The notes beneath the pieces were generated by a model that was given only the letters and a program-made list of their open reading frames with translations, had not been told where the DNA came from and made no database searches. This document shows, piece after piece, positions 6,782 to 16,465 of a stretch of 50,166 nt of DNA (position 1 is the first letter of the stretch; each line of letters starts with the position of its first letter). The stretch comes from JBBROS01 sp038229135. Its GTDB lineage: Bacteria > Pseudomonadota > Alphaproteobacteria > Acetobacterales > Acetobacteraceae. The position numbers were made by a program, and so were the translations under genes. The DNA lies in NCBI GenBank assembly GCA_038229135.1, contig JBBROS010000026.1, forward strand, positions 1 to 50,166, written 5' to 3'.

Positions 6782-8629
6782 ATGAAGGTCGAGAACGCAC
6801 GCGGCGCCATTCGGGTCGACCAGGCCCTGTCGACCGATGCAACCCCGCTCCGGGCCGCGCGGCACCTCTGGTTGAGGCGGCTTGGCTTCTGGGGTCCGGT
6901 GCTGGCCGCGACGGTGGCGGGCACTGCGCTTGCGGCACTCGCCACCGCGGGCGTGGAGGGGCCGTTCCGGCTCGTCCTGCTGGCGCTGGTCGCGGCCAAT
7001 CTCCTCTACATGGCACTCACGGGCGTGCCGGGCGTGATCGGCTTCGTACTGCATCTGTCCGGCCGGCGACTTCGCGCTTCGGCCGTGCCGAACGGCCTGT
7101 CGCGCACGGCCGTGCTCATGCCGGTGCACAAGGAAGACCCTACGGCGGTGTTCGCGGCCATCGAGACGATGATGCGGGGCGTGGCCGAGGCCGGGCTGCT
7201 GCACGTAGACCTGCACGTGCTGTCCGACACGCAGGACCCGGCGATCGCAACTGCCGAGCAGGCGGCCTATGCCGCGGCACTGGCCCGGGCGCCGCAGGGC
7301 GTCGGCCTGTTCTATCGCCGCCGACCCAGCAATGCCGGCCGCAAGGTGGGCAACCTGGCCGAGTTCTGCGACCGCCGCGGAGCCGAGTATGATTACATGA
7401 TCGTGCTCGACGCCGACAGCCTGATGAGCGCCGGAGCCCTGGGCCGGCTGATCGGGCTGATGGACGCGAACCCGCGCACCGGCATCATCCAGACCGTGCC
7501 GTATCCCGTGGGCCGGGAGACGCTGTTCGCCCGGCTGCAGCAGTTCGCCGCGCGGCTCTATACACCGTTGCTGGTGGAGGGTTTGACCTGGTGGCAGCAG
7601 GCGGACGGCAACTACTGGGGCCATAACGCGATCATCCGCATCGCGCCGTTCCGGGCGCACTGCGCCATGCCGGTGCTGCCAGGGCGGGAGCCGTGGGGTG
7701 GTGAGATCCTGTGCCACGACGTGGTGGAGGCTGGGCTGATGCGGGGCGCCGGGTGGGATGTGTGGGTGCTGCCCGAGGTGCTGGAGAGCTATGAGGCGGT
7801 GCCCGCGAACATTGTGGACTTCATCGCGCGCGAGCGGCGGTGGTGCCAGGGCAACCTGCAGCACAAGGGCCTGCTGCGGCATGCCGGGCTGCGTGCGGTC
7901 GGGAGGTTCCATCTCGCCTACGGCATCACGCATTACGTGGCGGGGCCTGTGTCGGTGCTGTTTCTCATGCTGGCGGTGGTCGACGGCGTCCTGGGCTACG
8001 GGTTCGTGCACGCGCTGCTCGCGGGTGGCGCGGCGTCGGCCGGGGTCGTAGCGATCGGGTTCGCTCTGCTTTACGCGGGCAAGCTCACGAGCCTGGTCGC
8101 AGCGCTTGCGGATCGAGACGAAGCGGCGCGTTACGGTGGCCGTGCGGCACTGCTGGGGAGCGCCGCACTGGAGCAGGCCTCTGCCTTCGCCGTCTCGGCC
8201 ATGCTGATGGTGGCCTACAGCAAATTCGTGTTCGACCTGCTGTGCGGCCGCTCCGTCCGGTGGGACGTGCAGGCCCGGGACGATCGTGGGGTGAGCTGGC
8301 GCGAGGCCTGGTTGCGCCTGCGCGGGCCGACGCTCGCAGGTGCGGCCTGGTTACTCGCGCTGCCGTTGCTGCCTTTGGCGGTGGCGATGTGGTCGCTGCC
8401 GCTGTTGGCCGGGTTGCTGGCGGTGTGCCCGCTGGCGGTATGGTCGAGCCGGACGACCCTTGGCGCCCACGCCCGGCAGGCGCGTCTCCTGCTGACGCCC
8501 GACGAGCTGGCTCCACCGCCCGTGCTGCGCGCCTACACGCGCACCCTGCTGACCGGCGTGTCCGCCCCGGCACCCTACCCGGCGCCAGCGCGCCTCCACC
8601 TCGCTGCCCAGGCCGCCGACGGCGACTGA
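6782..8629 (+). CDS. OpgH/MdoH-like membrane glucosyltransferase (GT2)
   Basis: 615 residues. Two N-terminal hydrophobic segments (about 36-56 and 62-90) precede a cytoplasmic GT2 domain with MPVHKEDP (113-120), RPSNAGRKVGN (181-191), LDADS (209-213), HDVVEA (312-317) and RRWCQGN (352-358). These blocks are characteristic of the glucan glucosyltransferase H that polymerises beta-1,2-glucan and moves it across the inner membrane. Several further membrane segments follow. It is much shorter than E. coli OpgH (about 850 residues), and its usual periplasmic partner OpgG is not in the window. ATG 6782 has AGAAGG about seven bases upstream. The genes downstream encode exported proteins. Confidence 0.85.
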   Translation: MKVENARGAIRVDQALSTDATPLRAARHLWLRRLGFWGPVLAATVAGTALAALATAGVEGPFRLVLLALVAANLLYMALTGVPGVIGFVLHLSGRRLRASAVPNGLSRTAVLMPVHKEDPTAVFAAIETMMRGVAEAGLLHVDLHVLSDTQDPAIATAEQAAYAAALARAPQGVGLFYRRRPSNAGRKVGNLAEFCDRRGAEYDYMIVLDADSLMSAGALGRLIGLMDANPRTGIIQTVPYPVGRETLFARLQQFAARLYTPLLVEGLTWWQQADGNYWGHNAIIRIAPFRAHCAMPVLPGREPWGGEILCHDVVEAGLMRGAGWDVWVLPEVLESYEAVPANIVDFIARERRWCQGNLQHKGLLRHAGLRAVGRFHLAYGITHYVAGPVSVLFLMLAVVDGVLGYGFVHALLAGGAASAGVVAIGFALLYAGKLTSLVAALADRDEAARYGGRAALLGSAALEQASAFAVSAMLMVAYSKFVFDLLCGRSVRWDVQARDDRGVSWREAWLRLRGPTLAGAAWLLALPLLPLAVAMWSLPLLAGLLAVCPLAVWSSRTTLGAHARQARLLLTPDELAPPPVLRAYTRTLLTGVSAPAPYPAPARLHLAAQAADGD

Positions 8630-8695
8630 GCGCGTTCGTTGAAGCCGAACGGGACGCACGGTAGGATGCACACCCGATCCACGGAGGCCCACACC

Positions 8696-9634
8696 ATGGC
8701 ACGACCCAACATGATCGCCCTCGCGGCGGCCCTCATATCCTTCGTTGGCACGGCTCAGGCCCGCACGCTCGAGGTTGGGGCGGGCAAGGAGTTCAAGCAG
8801 CCTTCCGAGGCGATCAAGGCTGCCCGCCCGGGCGACGTCGTCTCGATCGGCGCCGGCGAGTATTTCGACTGCGCATTCGTTCAGGTCGAGCGGATCACCA
8901 TTCAGGGTGTGGGGGATCCGGCGCAGGTGGTGCTGACCGACAAGTCCTGCGGCGGCAAGGGCCTGCTCGTCATCAGCGGCAACGGCGTGACAGTGCGCAA
9001 CCTCACGCTCGCCCGTTCCCGCGTGCCCGACGGCAACGGGGCCGGCATCCGCAACGAAGCGCCGGACCTCACGATCGACCGGGTTCGGTTCGTCAACAAC
9101 CAGAATGGCATCCTGTCCACGCCGGCGCAGCCGGGCACGGTGCTCATCACGAACAGCGTGTTCGACCGCAACGGCGGCTGCGCGAACGGGTCGGGTTGCG
9201 CACACGGCATCTACATCAGTTCCGGCAAGCTCACGCGGATCGAGGGCACCAGCTTCAGCGGGACGAAGCAGGGCCACCACATCAAGTCCCGCGGGGCGAG
9301 GCTCGAGGTGCTCAACAGCCGCATCGAAGACGGGCCGACCGGCACTGCGAGCTACCTGATCGAGGCGGCGAACGGGGGCGACGTGCTGATCAGCGGGAAC
9401 ACGATGCAGAAGGGGCCGGAGGCCGAGAACCACACCGCCGCCATCTCGATCGGCGCCGAGGGCGTGACCCAGCGCACGCGGGACATCGTGGTGGAGCGTA
9501 ACAATTTCCGAAACGACGGGGCCTGGAGCACGGCCTTCGTGTACAACCTGAGCGCGGCCGATGCCGTGGTGCGCGGCAACACCATCGCGGGCCAGGTGCG
9601 CCCGCTGGTGGGCGACGGCGCCGTCACGCGCTGA
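8696..9634 (+). CDS. Exported right-handed beta-helix protein
   Basis: 312 residues. The first 22 (MARPNMIALAAALISF..AQA) form a Sec signal peptide, so the mature protein is periplasmic or secreted. The body is a run of short beta-strand turns (VTVRNLTLARS, LTIDRVRFVNN, VLITNSVFDRN, IVVERNNFRND) typical of right-handed parallel beta-helices, as in pectate-lyase-like and AlgG-like proteins. Two cysteines (YFDC and SCGG) are conserved in the next gene. ATG 8696 has GGAGG eight bases upstream. It probably binds or modifies a polysaccharide; no catalytic site can be assigned. Confidence 0.8.
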   Translation: MARPNMIALAAALISFVGTAQARTLEVGAGKEFKQPSEAIKAARPGDVVSIGAGEYFDCAFVQVERITIQGVGDPAQVVLTDKSCGGKGLLVISGNGVTVRNLTLARSRVPDGNGAGIRNEAPDLTIDRVRFVNNQNGILSTPAQPGTVLITNSVFDRNGGCANGSGCAHGIYISSGKLTRIEGTSFSGTKQGHHIKSRGARLEVLNSRIEDGPTGTASYLIEAANGGDVLISGNTMQKGPEAENHTAAISIGAEGVTQRTRDIVVERNNFRNDGAWSTAFVYNLSAADAVVRGNTIAGQVRPLVGDGAVTR

Positions 9635-9644
9635 GGCGCGGCCC

Positions 9645-10616
9645 ATGTGGCCAGTGGTTGCAGCGCTCGCCCTGCTGGCGCTGCCCGCTGCGGCCAGGGT
9701 GGTCGAGGCAGGGCCGGGCCGCCCGCTCGAGACCCTCGAGGCGGCGATGCGCGAGGCGCGGGACGGGGACACGGTGCGGCTGGCGGCTGGCACCTACTTC
9801 GAATGCGCGACCGTAAGGCAGCGTGACCTCGTGATCGAGGGCGCCGGCGACCAGACGGTGCTGAGCGACACGACCTGCGGCGGGAAGGCGATCCTCGTGC
9901 TGAACGCCCCAGGCATCACGGTGCGGAACCTGGTGCTCGCCCGCGCCCGCGTGCCCGACGGCAACGGGGCCGGTATCGGGCTCGAAGCGCCGGGCCTCAC
10001 GCTCGAGCGGGTGCGGTTCGAAAACAACCAGGTGGGTTTGCTGGCGGGTGCCGAGGGGGGCGTCGTGCGCGTGTCGGATTGCAGCTTCGTCGAGGGCGGT
10101 GTGGCCGGTCCGCGGCCGAGCTGGGCCGTGCTGATCGACAACGCGGACGCGGTGCGCATCGAGCGGAGCGTGTTCGACCGGGTGAAGGGCGGCCTGGTCT
10201 CGGTGCAAGCAGCCCACGCGGAGCTCGTGGGCAACACGATCGGCGTGGGGGTGGCGGAGGGGGCTGGGCACGCGGTGCTCGCGCGGGGCGGCACCTTGCG
10301 GATGGAGGGCAACGAGCTCCGGGCCGGGCCGCACCCGCCCGCGCGCGGGGCGATGGTGCTGGCCGATGGCGGCCGGGTAGAGCTGGTGGGCAACCGGCTG
10401 GTGAACGGGTCGGGGCAGGGACTAACCCTGTTGCTGGACTGGTCGTCGGAGCCGCCCTGGCTCGAGGCGAACGCGGTCGGGCCGGGGGACACGCTGACCG
10501 CCTCGACGGGGCTTTGGCGGAATCGGGTCGGTTCAGCCGCGCGACAGGGCTATGCGGCGGCACGCGGAACGGCAGGAGCGGTGAAGCGCGGGCTGCTGGG
10601 GGTCGTCGGCCGGTGA
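9645..10616 (+). CDS. Exported right-handed beta-helix protein, paralog
   Basis: 323 residues with a short signal peptide (MWPVVAALALLALPAAA). It shares with the preceding gene the blocks YF(D/E)CA, CGGKA/G, GI/VTVRNL, LARxRVPDGNGAGI and (F/V)xNNQ, so the two are tandem duplicates that have diverged in the C-terminal half. The beta-helix fold suggests action on, or binding to, a polysaccharide outside the cytoplasm. ATG 9645 lies ten bases after the preceding stop. Its own TGA overlaps the GTG of the GH42-like gene. Confidence 0.78.
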   Translation: MWPVVAALALLALPAAARVVEAGPGRPLETLEAAMREARDGDTVRLAAGTYFECATVRQRDLVIEGAGDQTVLSDTTCGGKAILVLNAPGITVRNLVLARARVPDGNGAGIGLEAPGLTLERVRFENNQVGLLAGAEGGVVRVSDCSFVEGGVAGPRPSWAVLIDNADAVRIERSVFDRVKGGLVSVQAAHAELVGNTIGVGVAEGAGHAVLARGGTLRMEGNELRAGPHPPARGAMVLADGGRVELVGNRLVNGSGQGLTLLLDWSSEPPWLEANAVGPGDTLTASTGLWRNRVGSAARQGYAAARGTAGAVKRGLLGVVGR

Positions 10617-12472
10617 AGCTCGTCCTGGCGTTGCTGCTGGCGATGGCGGGCCCGGCGTTCGCCGCGGATGCACGATGGGACCAGTATCAGCTCATCATGT
10701 GGCAGAAGCACCCGGCGGCGGCGCTCGGGGGGCTGGCAGCGCTCGGGTTCACCGGCGCGAAGGTCACGGCGGTCGGGGGAGAGCTCGATCTCGCCGAGCG
10801 GGACGCGCCGCTGGCGGCGGGGCTCGGCATCTACCTGGAGAACGTGGCGACGGATTTCTACGCGCCCTACCATCGATATACCGTGGGCAAGCCTGTCACG
10901 TGGCTATTCGATGCCGCGCGCGCCCGGCGCCGGGCGGCCCCGGAGGACCCGATCGTGTTCCACCGCGACCCGTCGCTCTCGGATCCGGCCTGGCTCGCGC
11001 GCGTGGCCGAGCGTGTGGAGCGGCTGGCCCGGGCGGAGGCCCCGCGACGCCCGTTGTTCCTGAACCTGGGCGACGAGAGCGGCATCGCGGACCTGGCTGC
11101 GGCGTGGGATTTCGACCGCGGGCCGCTCGCCCTGGCGGCATTCCGGGCATGGCTGCAGACGGAGTACGGCAGCGTGGCCGCGCTGAACCGGCAATGGGGC
11201 ACGGCCTTCGCCGCGTGGGATGCCGTGGAGCCGGAGACGACCGACACGGCGCTGACGCGGACCGATGACAACTTCTCGAGCTGGAACGACCACAAGGCCT
11301 GGATGGACATGACGTTCGCACAGGCCGTGCGCGCCGGGACGGACGCCGCGCACCGGGGCGATCCGGCAGCGCTCGCGGCGCTGGAGGGCGCGCAGGTGCC
11401 GGGGTGGGGCGGCTACGATTACACGCGGCTCGCGCCCGCCGTGGACGTGCTCGAGATCTACGACATCGGCCAGTCGCTCGACCTGGCCATGGCCGCGAAC
11501 CCGGCGCTGATCGCCCTGCGGACCAGCTTCAACGCCGGGCCGCGGGAGGTGCATGCGCTGTGGCGGAACGTGCTGCATGGCGGGCGCGGCACGATCGTGT
11601 GGGACGAGACGGACCAGGTGGTGGCGCCGGACGGCACGCCGCGGCCGCGTGGGCGCGAGCTGCAGGCGTTCGTGCAGGCCGTGGCCCCGGTGTTCGAAGC
11701 GGTGCGTAGCCCAGCACCGGATGCCGTCGCGGTGCTGGTCAACCAGGCGAGCTTCCGCGCGCGCTGGCTGTTGGACCGGCAGGCGGGCGACCGGGACTGG
11801 GCGGCGCGGGATGCGGAGCGGGAATACGACGACACGGCCTGGCGCGCGAGCCGCCGCGTGCTGCTGGAGCGGCTGGCGGCGCTGGGGACCATGCCGCGGC
11901 TGATCGGCGAGGCCCGGGCGGAGGCGTTGGACGGGACGCGCGTGCTGTTCCTGCCGCATGCGATCGCCCTGTCCGATGCCGAGGTGGAGGCCATCCGCGC
12001 CTTCGAGGCCAGGGGCGGGACGGTGCTGGCCGACACGGAGCCGGGGCTGTTCGACGGGCACCTGAAGCGCCGTGCCGCGCTGCCCTTCCCGAACGTGAAA
12101 CGGCCCGAGGCGGTGCGGCCCGTGGGCGAGGCATACGAGCCCGGGCGGCAGCAGGCGCTTGCGGCGCTGCTGCAGGAGGCCGGGGCACCGCCGCGGGTGG
12201 CGGTCCATGGGCCGGACGGGTTGCTCGCCACCGGTGTGGAGGCTCGCTGGTTCGCGAATGGCTCCGTCCTCTCGCTGCAGGCCGCGCAGCCGTTCGGGGG
12301 CCCGGCGGAGGTGAACCTGCGCTTCGACCCGCCGCGCATGGTGCGGGACCTGTCGGGTGCCGGGCCAGATGGGCTGGTGGAGTGGGCGAAGGTGCAGATC
12401 GGCCCGGTGGCGCCGGTGCTGCTGCGTGTGGGCGAGGGAACCGCGCCGGGCGGCGCGGGTTCTTCCCGCTAG
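10613..12472 (+). CDS. Exported GH42-like glycoside hydrolase (beta-galactosidase superfamily)
   Basis: 619 residues from GTG 10613 (GTGA overlap with the previous stop). A clear signal peptide (MKLVLALLLAMAGPAFA) precedes a TIM-barrel region with features of GH42 enzymes: NLGDESG near 152-158, whose Glu could be the acid/base, then AFRAWLQTEYGSVAALNRQWG and SSWNDHKAWMDM. ALEGAQ near 258 is a possible nucleophile region. The C-terminal part (VLFLPHAIALSDAEVEAI, ARGGTVLADTEPG) matches the class-I-amidotransferase-like trimerisation domain of the family. Most GH42 enzymes are cytoplasmic, so the signal peptide is unusual and fits trimming of an exported glycan. The substrate is unknown. Confidence 0.75.
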   Translation: MKLVLALLLAMAGPAFAADARWDQYQLIMWQKHPAAALGGLAALGFTGAKVTAVGGELDLAERDAPLAAGLGIYLENVATDFYAPYHRYTVGKPVTWLFDAARARRRAAPEDPIVFHRDPSLSDPAWLARVAERVERLARAEAPRRPLFLNLGDESGIADLAAAWDFDRGPLALAAFRAWLQTEYGSVAALNRQWGTAFAAWDAVEPETTDTALTRTDDNFSSWNDHKAWMDMTFAQAVRAGTDAAHRGDPAALAALEGAQVPGWGGYDYTRLAPAVDVLEIYDIGQSLDLAMAANPALIALRTSFNAGPREVHALWRNVLHGGRGTIVWDETDQVVAPDGTPRPRGRELQAFVQAVAPVFEAVRSPAPDAVAVLVNQASFRARWLLDRQAGDRDWAARDAEREYDDTAWRASRRVLLERLAALGTMPRLIGEARAEALDGTRVLFLPHAIALSDAEVEAIRAFEARGGTVLADTEPGLFDGHLKRRAALPFPNVKRPEAVRPVGEAYEPGRQQALAALLQEAGAPPRVAVHGPDGLLATGVEARWFANGSVLSLQAAQPFGGPAEVNLRFDPPRMVRDLSGAGPDGLVEWAKVQIGPVAPVLLRVGEGTAPGGAGSSR

Positions 12473-12491
12473 AGTTAGACGGGAGACACCC

Positions 12492-12992
12492 ATGAGCACC
12501 ACCTCCGCCACGCCCGAAATCCGCGAGAAGCTGTGGTCGATGATGAAGGACATCAAGTTCGCGATGATGACCACTGAGGACGGCCCGAACTTGCGCGCTC
12601 GCCCGATGGCGGCGAGCCAGACCGGGTTCGACGGCACGCTCTGGTTCTTCACGCGCAAGAGCAGCCACAAGGTGACGGAGGTGAACGCCGATGAGCGGGT
12701 GGGCGTGACGTACGCCGATTCTTCGAGCCAGGACTACGTGAGCCTCTCCGGCCGTGCGGTGCTCCTGACGGATGGCGCAAGCATTGCCGCGCATTGGGAC
12801 GAAAGCGTGCGGACGTGGTTTCCGAAAGGGAAGGACGACCCCGAGATCGCGCTTCTGAAGGTAACGGTCGAGGCTGCCGAGTATTGGGATGCGCCGAACA
12901 GCACGATGCTGCACGCCTATGGCTACGTGAAGGCCGTGCTGACGGGCGAGTCGCCGAACCCGGGCGAGAACAAGAAGGTGAACTTCGGCTGA
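12492..12992 (+). CDS. Pyridoxamine-phosphate-oxidase-like general stress protein
   Basis: 166 residues of the small split-barrel flavin-binding family (general stress protein 26 type). Visible blocks are FAMMTTEDG, LRARPMAA, LWFFTRKSSHKVTEV and VGVTYADSSSQDYVSLSG. Such proteins bind FMN or FAD and are often induced by stress; the reaction is rarely known. ATG 12492 is preceded by GGGAGA five bases upstream. It follows the GH42-like gene by 19 bases but has no obvious connection to glycan metabolism. Confidence 0.82.
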   Translation: MSTTSATPEIREKLWSMMKDIKFAMMTTEDGPNLRARPMAASQTGFDGTLWFFTRKSSHKVTEVNADERVGVTYADSSSQDYVSLSGRAVLLTDGASIAAHWDESVRTWFPKGKDDPEIALLKVTVEAAEYWDAPNSTMLHAYGYVKAVLTGESPNPGENKKVNFG

Positions 12993-13000
12993 TAGCTAAC

Positions 13001-13094
13001 GCCCTCTCCCTTTGGGAGAGGGCTGGATGAGGGAGTGGGGCGAACTGCGTCCTCTCGTGGACTGAGTGCCTCACTCCAGCCCCCAAGAGGGGGT
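13001..13094. repeat. REP/BIME-like palindromic element
   Basis: GCCCTCTCCC (13001-13010), a TTT loop and GGGAGAGGGC (13014-13023) form a perfect 10-bp hairpin. It is followed by CTGGATGAGG and, about 45 bases on, by an imperfect inverted copy CCTCACTCCAGCCCCCAAGAGGG. The whole looks like a pair of oppositely oriented extragenic palindromes of the kind dispersed through many proteobacterial genomes. It lies between two convergent genes and may also help end transcription, though there is no T tract. Confidence 0.65.
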
Positions 13095-13101
13095 GGACTG
13101 G

Positions 13102-13311
13102 CTACGACTTCTTAAGCTCGTCGGGCTTGTGGACGGCCTCCTTGCCAGACTTGTCGCTTTTGACCAGCACCTGGGGCGCGTCCTTGGTGGCCTTTGCCAC
13201 GTGGCCCTTCACCTTGGTTTCGCTGGTGACGATCTTCTCGACGGTGCCGTGGGTGGCGCCCTGCGACGTGCCCCAGCTCACCTTGTCGCCCTTCTTCGGC
13301 ATCGTAGTCAT
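13102..13311 (-). CDS. DUF2945 (hypervirulence-associated, Tudor-like) small protein
   Basis: 69 residues (MTTMPKKGDKVSWGTSQG...). The pattern KGDKVSWGTSQG-x-THGTVEKIV and PQVLVKSDKSGKEAVHKPDEL matches the short DUF2945/HVA1 family, predicted to form one small beta-barrel. Function is unknown. ATG 13311 is chosen because GGAGG lies seven bases upstream; an in-frame GTG at 13332 would place that ribosome binding site inside the coding region. Confidence 0.8.
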   Translation of the reverse strand: MTTMPKKGDKVSWGTSQGATHGTVEKIVTSETKVKGHVAKATKDAPQVLVKSDKSGKEAVHKPDELKKS

Positions 13312-13362
13312 AGTGTGTCCTCCATGGTTCACACGGGACGAACGTGCCGCCTGCCGGCAGGT

Positions 13363-14454
<1,092 letters not shown>

Positions 14455-14477
14455 GTGCTGCTCCCGATAAGGCGCTT

Positions 14478-14507
14478 GGTATAGCGCCCGCCGGGTCGCG
14501 GCGTCAT
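14478..14507 (-). promoter_or_regulatory. Possible sigma-70 promoter for mtnA
   Basis: Reading the minus strand, ATGACG (14507-14502) and TATACC (14483-14478) are 18 bases apart. Each matches four of six positions of the -35 and -10 consensus. Transcription would begin about 17 bases before the mtnA start. This is a weak sequence-only prediction. Confidence 0.3.
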
Positions 14508-14653
14508 CAGGGGCGCGGGCAGGGCCGGGTTGTCGGCAGCGCCACGCTTTCAGCCAGGTCACGGATCGCGTCGGGCACTGGCTCGAGCTTATGCGCTCCC
14601 CGCAGCGATCGGCGCAGCCATTGTTCGAACGCTTCTCGTTCTTGGTTCACCAT
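14507..14653 (-). CDS. Small 48-residue ORF with strong ribosome binding site
   Basis: ATG GTG at 14653 opens a 48-codon frame ending in TGA at 14507-14509. AGGAGG sits two bases before the ATG, or five before the adjacent in-frame GTG at 14650, which is the better spacing. The product begins MVNQEREAFEQWLRRSLRG and contains KLEPVPDAIRDLAESV. The EPVPD block recalls NepR-type anti-sigma factors, but the resemblance is short and no phyR or ecfG is near, so I do not name it. It precedes mtnA on the same strand. Confidence 0.5.
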   Translation of the reverse strand: MVNQEREAFEQWLRRSLRGAHKLEPVPDAIRDLAESVALPTTRPCPRP

Positions 14654-14779
14654 GGCCTCCTTTTGGCTGGCATTGGTCATGTGGTTACAAGAAGGCGGCG
14701 GGATGGGAGTTGCTGTTTTTCCCGTCGGCTACGTGCACGGGTATGCGAGGTGCATTACCAATCGTAAACGAGTGACGGG

Positions 14780-16465
14780 TCAGAACAGGCCGTGGATGAA
14801 CCACGACAGGTCTCCGCTGCGCGGATCGAGCCCGTCGCCGTTGCGGAAAAGCCAGAAACGCTGGCCGGTTTCGTCTTCCACCTGGAAGTAATCGCGTACG
14901 GCACGACCGGAGGTGCCATCTCCGGTCGGGTCTGCAGCCCACCACTCCAGGTGCACGCGCTCGGGCCCGTCGGCACGGCGGACACGGTGGCGGCGGCGCC
15001 AGGTGAAGGCGACGGGGGGCTGGTCGGGCAGGGCGGCGATGGCCTGGATGGGGCGGGGCGGGTGCAGCAGGCGCGCAGGCGCTTGGAGCCGGCCGGGCCA
15101 AGGCTCGGCATGGGCGGGCTTCGCGTCGGTGGGCTGCCAGGGTTTCCGCCAGGGCAGGGCCGGCGGGTCCTCGTCGGGCGCGAGCGCCAGGTTGGATTGG
15201 CGCAGGACATGCAGGGTGCCGGGGGCACCTGGCGTGAGCTCGATGGGATCTTCGAGCGTCGGCATGTGCGCGCGGGTGTCGAACCCCTCCGGCGCGATCC
15301 GGCCCACCATGCGCTCGGGAACGGCGCTCTCGACCGGCGCTGCCGAATAGACCCGGTCGGGGCCGAGGCGGTTGACCAGGCGATCCACCAGCCGCGCCGT
15401 GTCCTGGGGTGTGGCGCCGCCATCCTGTTGCTCCCAGACGAGCGGTTCGGCGAGGCCGACCACGAGGCGCATCGCCTCCACGCCCAGGCCGGGATCGACC
15501 GTCTCGAGCCGCTCCGTGAGCAGCCGCGCAAGGTGCCGCGGGTCCCGTGTTGGCCTTGCGGTGCCGATGCGGATGGCGGCGACCTGGTGGTCCACGCGCT
15601 CGAACAGCAGGTCTGCCTGGCGGGCGCCGAGGCCGTGGCGCTCGAGCTCGGCGCAGAGGGCGTCGGCCAGGCGCTGCGTGGCGATGGTGAAGGCCTCGGC
15701 GGTGAGCAGGGGCTCGAGGAAGGCTTCGCGCTGCTGCAGCACGCGATCGGGCGGGAGCGGAATGAGCGGCTCGGCGGCACGGCCATGCGCCTGGTCGAGC
15801 CGGAGGCACAGGAGGGTGCCGAAGCGCCGGGCGAGCATGGCGCGCGGAATGCGGGCGAGGTGGGCGACCTGCGCGAAGCCGAGGCGGCGGAGCGTGGCCT
15901 CCGTCTCGGGTGCCAGGCGCAGGGCGGCCACGGGCAGGGGGGCGATGGCGGTGGCCTGGTCCCCGGGTGCGGCAAAGGCCGGCCCTTCATGCGCGGCGAA
16001 CCGGGCCAGGGCGTGCGCGGCCCCCGGCGTGTCCGCCACCCCGGCGCGGGCGTGCAGCCCATCGCGGGCGAACCGGGCCAGCAGCGTATGGACCAGCCCG
16101 GCCTCCGTGTCGTGCAGGTGAGCGCAGCCCGCGATGTCGAGCCACACCCCGGCCGCCGGGTCCGGCGAGGCCAGGGGGGTGACGCGGTGGCACCAGAGCG
16201 CCAGGCGCCGCAGCGCATCCGCATCGGACGCGGGCTCGGCCTCCGCCACCTCGAGCCCGGGGGCGATCGTCAGCGCCTGGGCCACCGCCATGCCGGGGCG
16301 CAGGCCCATGGCGGCGGCGGCGGGGCAGCACGCGGCCAGCACGCGGCGACGGCCATCGTGCAGCGCGGTTACGAGAGGTGCCGCCTCATGCGACGGCCCT
16401 GAAGTGCGGCGCCGCAGCCGATCCGTCGGCCAGTGCGGAAACCAGATCGAGACGACCCTGCGCAT
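14780..16465 (-). CDS. imuB: ImuB, catalytically inactive Y-family polymerase-like protein
   Basis: 561 residues. The N-terminus RRVVSIWFPHWPTDRL and later PGMAVAQAL and GVADTPGAAHALARFAAHEG are typical of ImuB/DinP-like proteins. The acidic metal-binding residues of active Y-family polymerases are absent: the DMDAF-type motif is replaced by SIWFPHW and the SIDE-type motif by WLDIAGC. ImuB bridges the beta clamp and the error-prone polymerase DnaE2 during SOS mutagenesis. ATG 16465 has GGAGG six bases upstream, and the gene overlaps imuA by 80 bases. dnaE2, usually next in the operon, is not in this window. Confidence 0.9.
   Translation of the reverse strand: MRRVVSIWFPHWPTDRLRRRTSGPSHEAAPLVTALHDGRRRVLAACCPAAAAMGLRPGMAVAQALTIAPGLEVAEAEPASDADALRRLALWCHRVTPLASPDPAAGVWLDIAGCAHLHDTEAGLVHTLLARFARDGLHARAGVADTPGAAHALARFAAHEGPAFAAPGDQATAIAPLPVAALRLAPETEATLRRLGFAQVAHLARIPRAMLARRFGTLLCLRLDQAHGRAAEPLIPLPPDRVLQQREAFLEPLLTAEAFTIATQRLADALCAELERHGLGARQADLLFERVDHQVAAIRIGTARPTRDPRHLARLLTERLETVDPGLGVEAMRLVVGLAEPLVWEQQDGGATPQDTARLVDRLVNRLGPDRVYSAAPVESAVPERMVGRIAPEGFDTRAHMPTLEDPIELTPGAPGTLHVLRQSNLALAPDEDPPALPWRKPWQPTDAKPAHAEPWPGRLQAPARLLHPPRPIQAIAALPDQPPVAFTWRRRHRVRRADGPERVHLEWWAADPTGDGTSGRAVRDYFQVEDETGQRFWLFRNGDGLDPRSGDLSWFIHGLF

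Noticed and set aside
8633..8651. Hairpin CGTTCG-TTGAAGC-CGAACG after the OpgH-like gene
   Set aside because: The stem is only six base pairs and no T tract follows, so it does not support a terminator call.
14507..14653. Calling the small ORF nepR
   Set aside because: Only a five-residue block matches and the partner genes phyR and ecfG are absent, so it stays unnamed.
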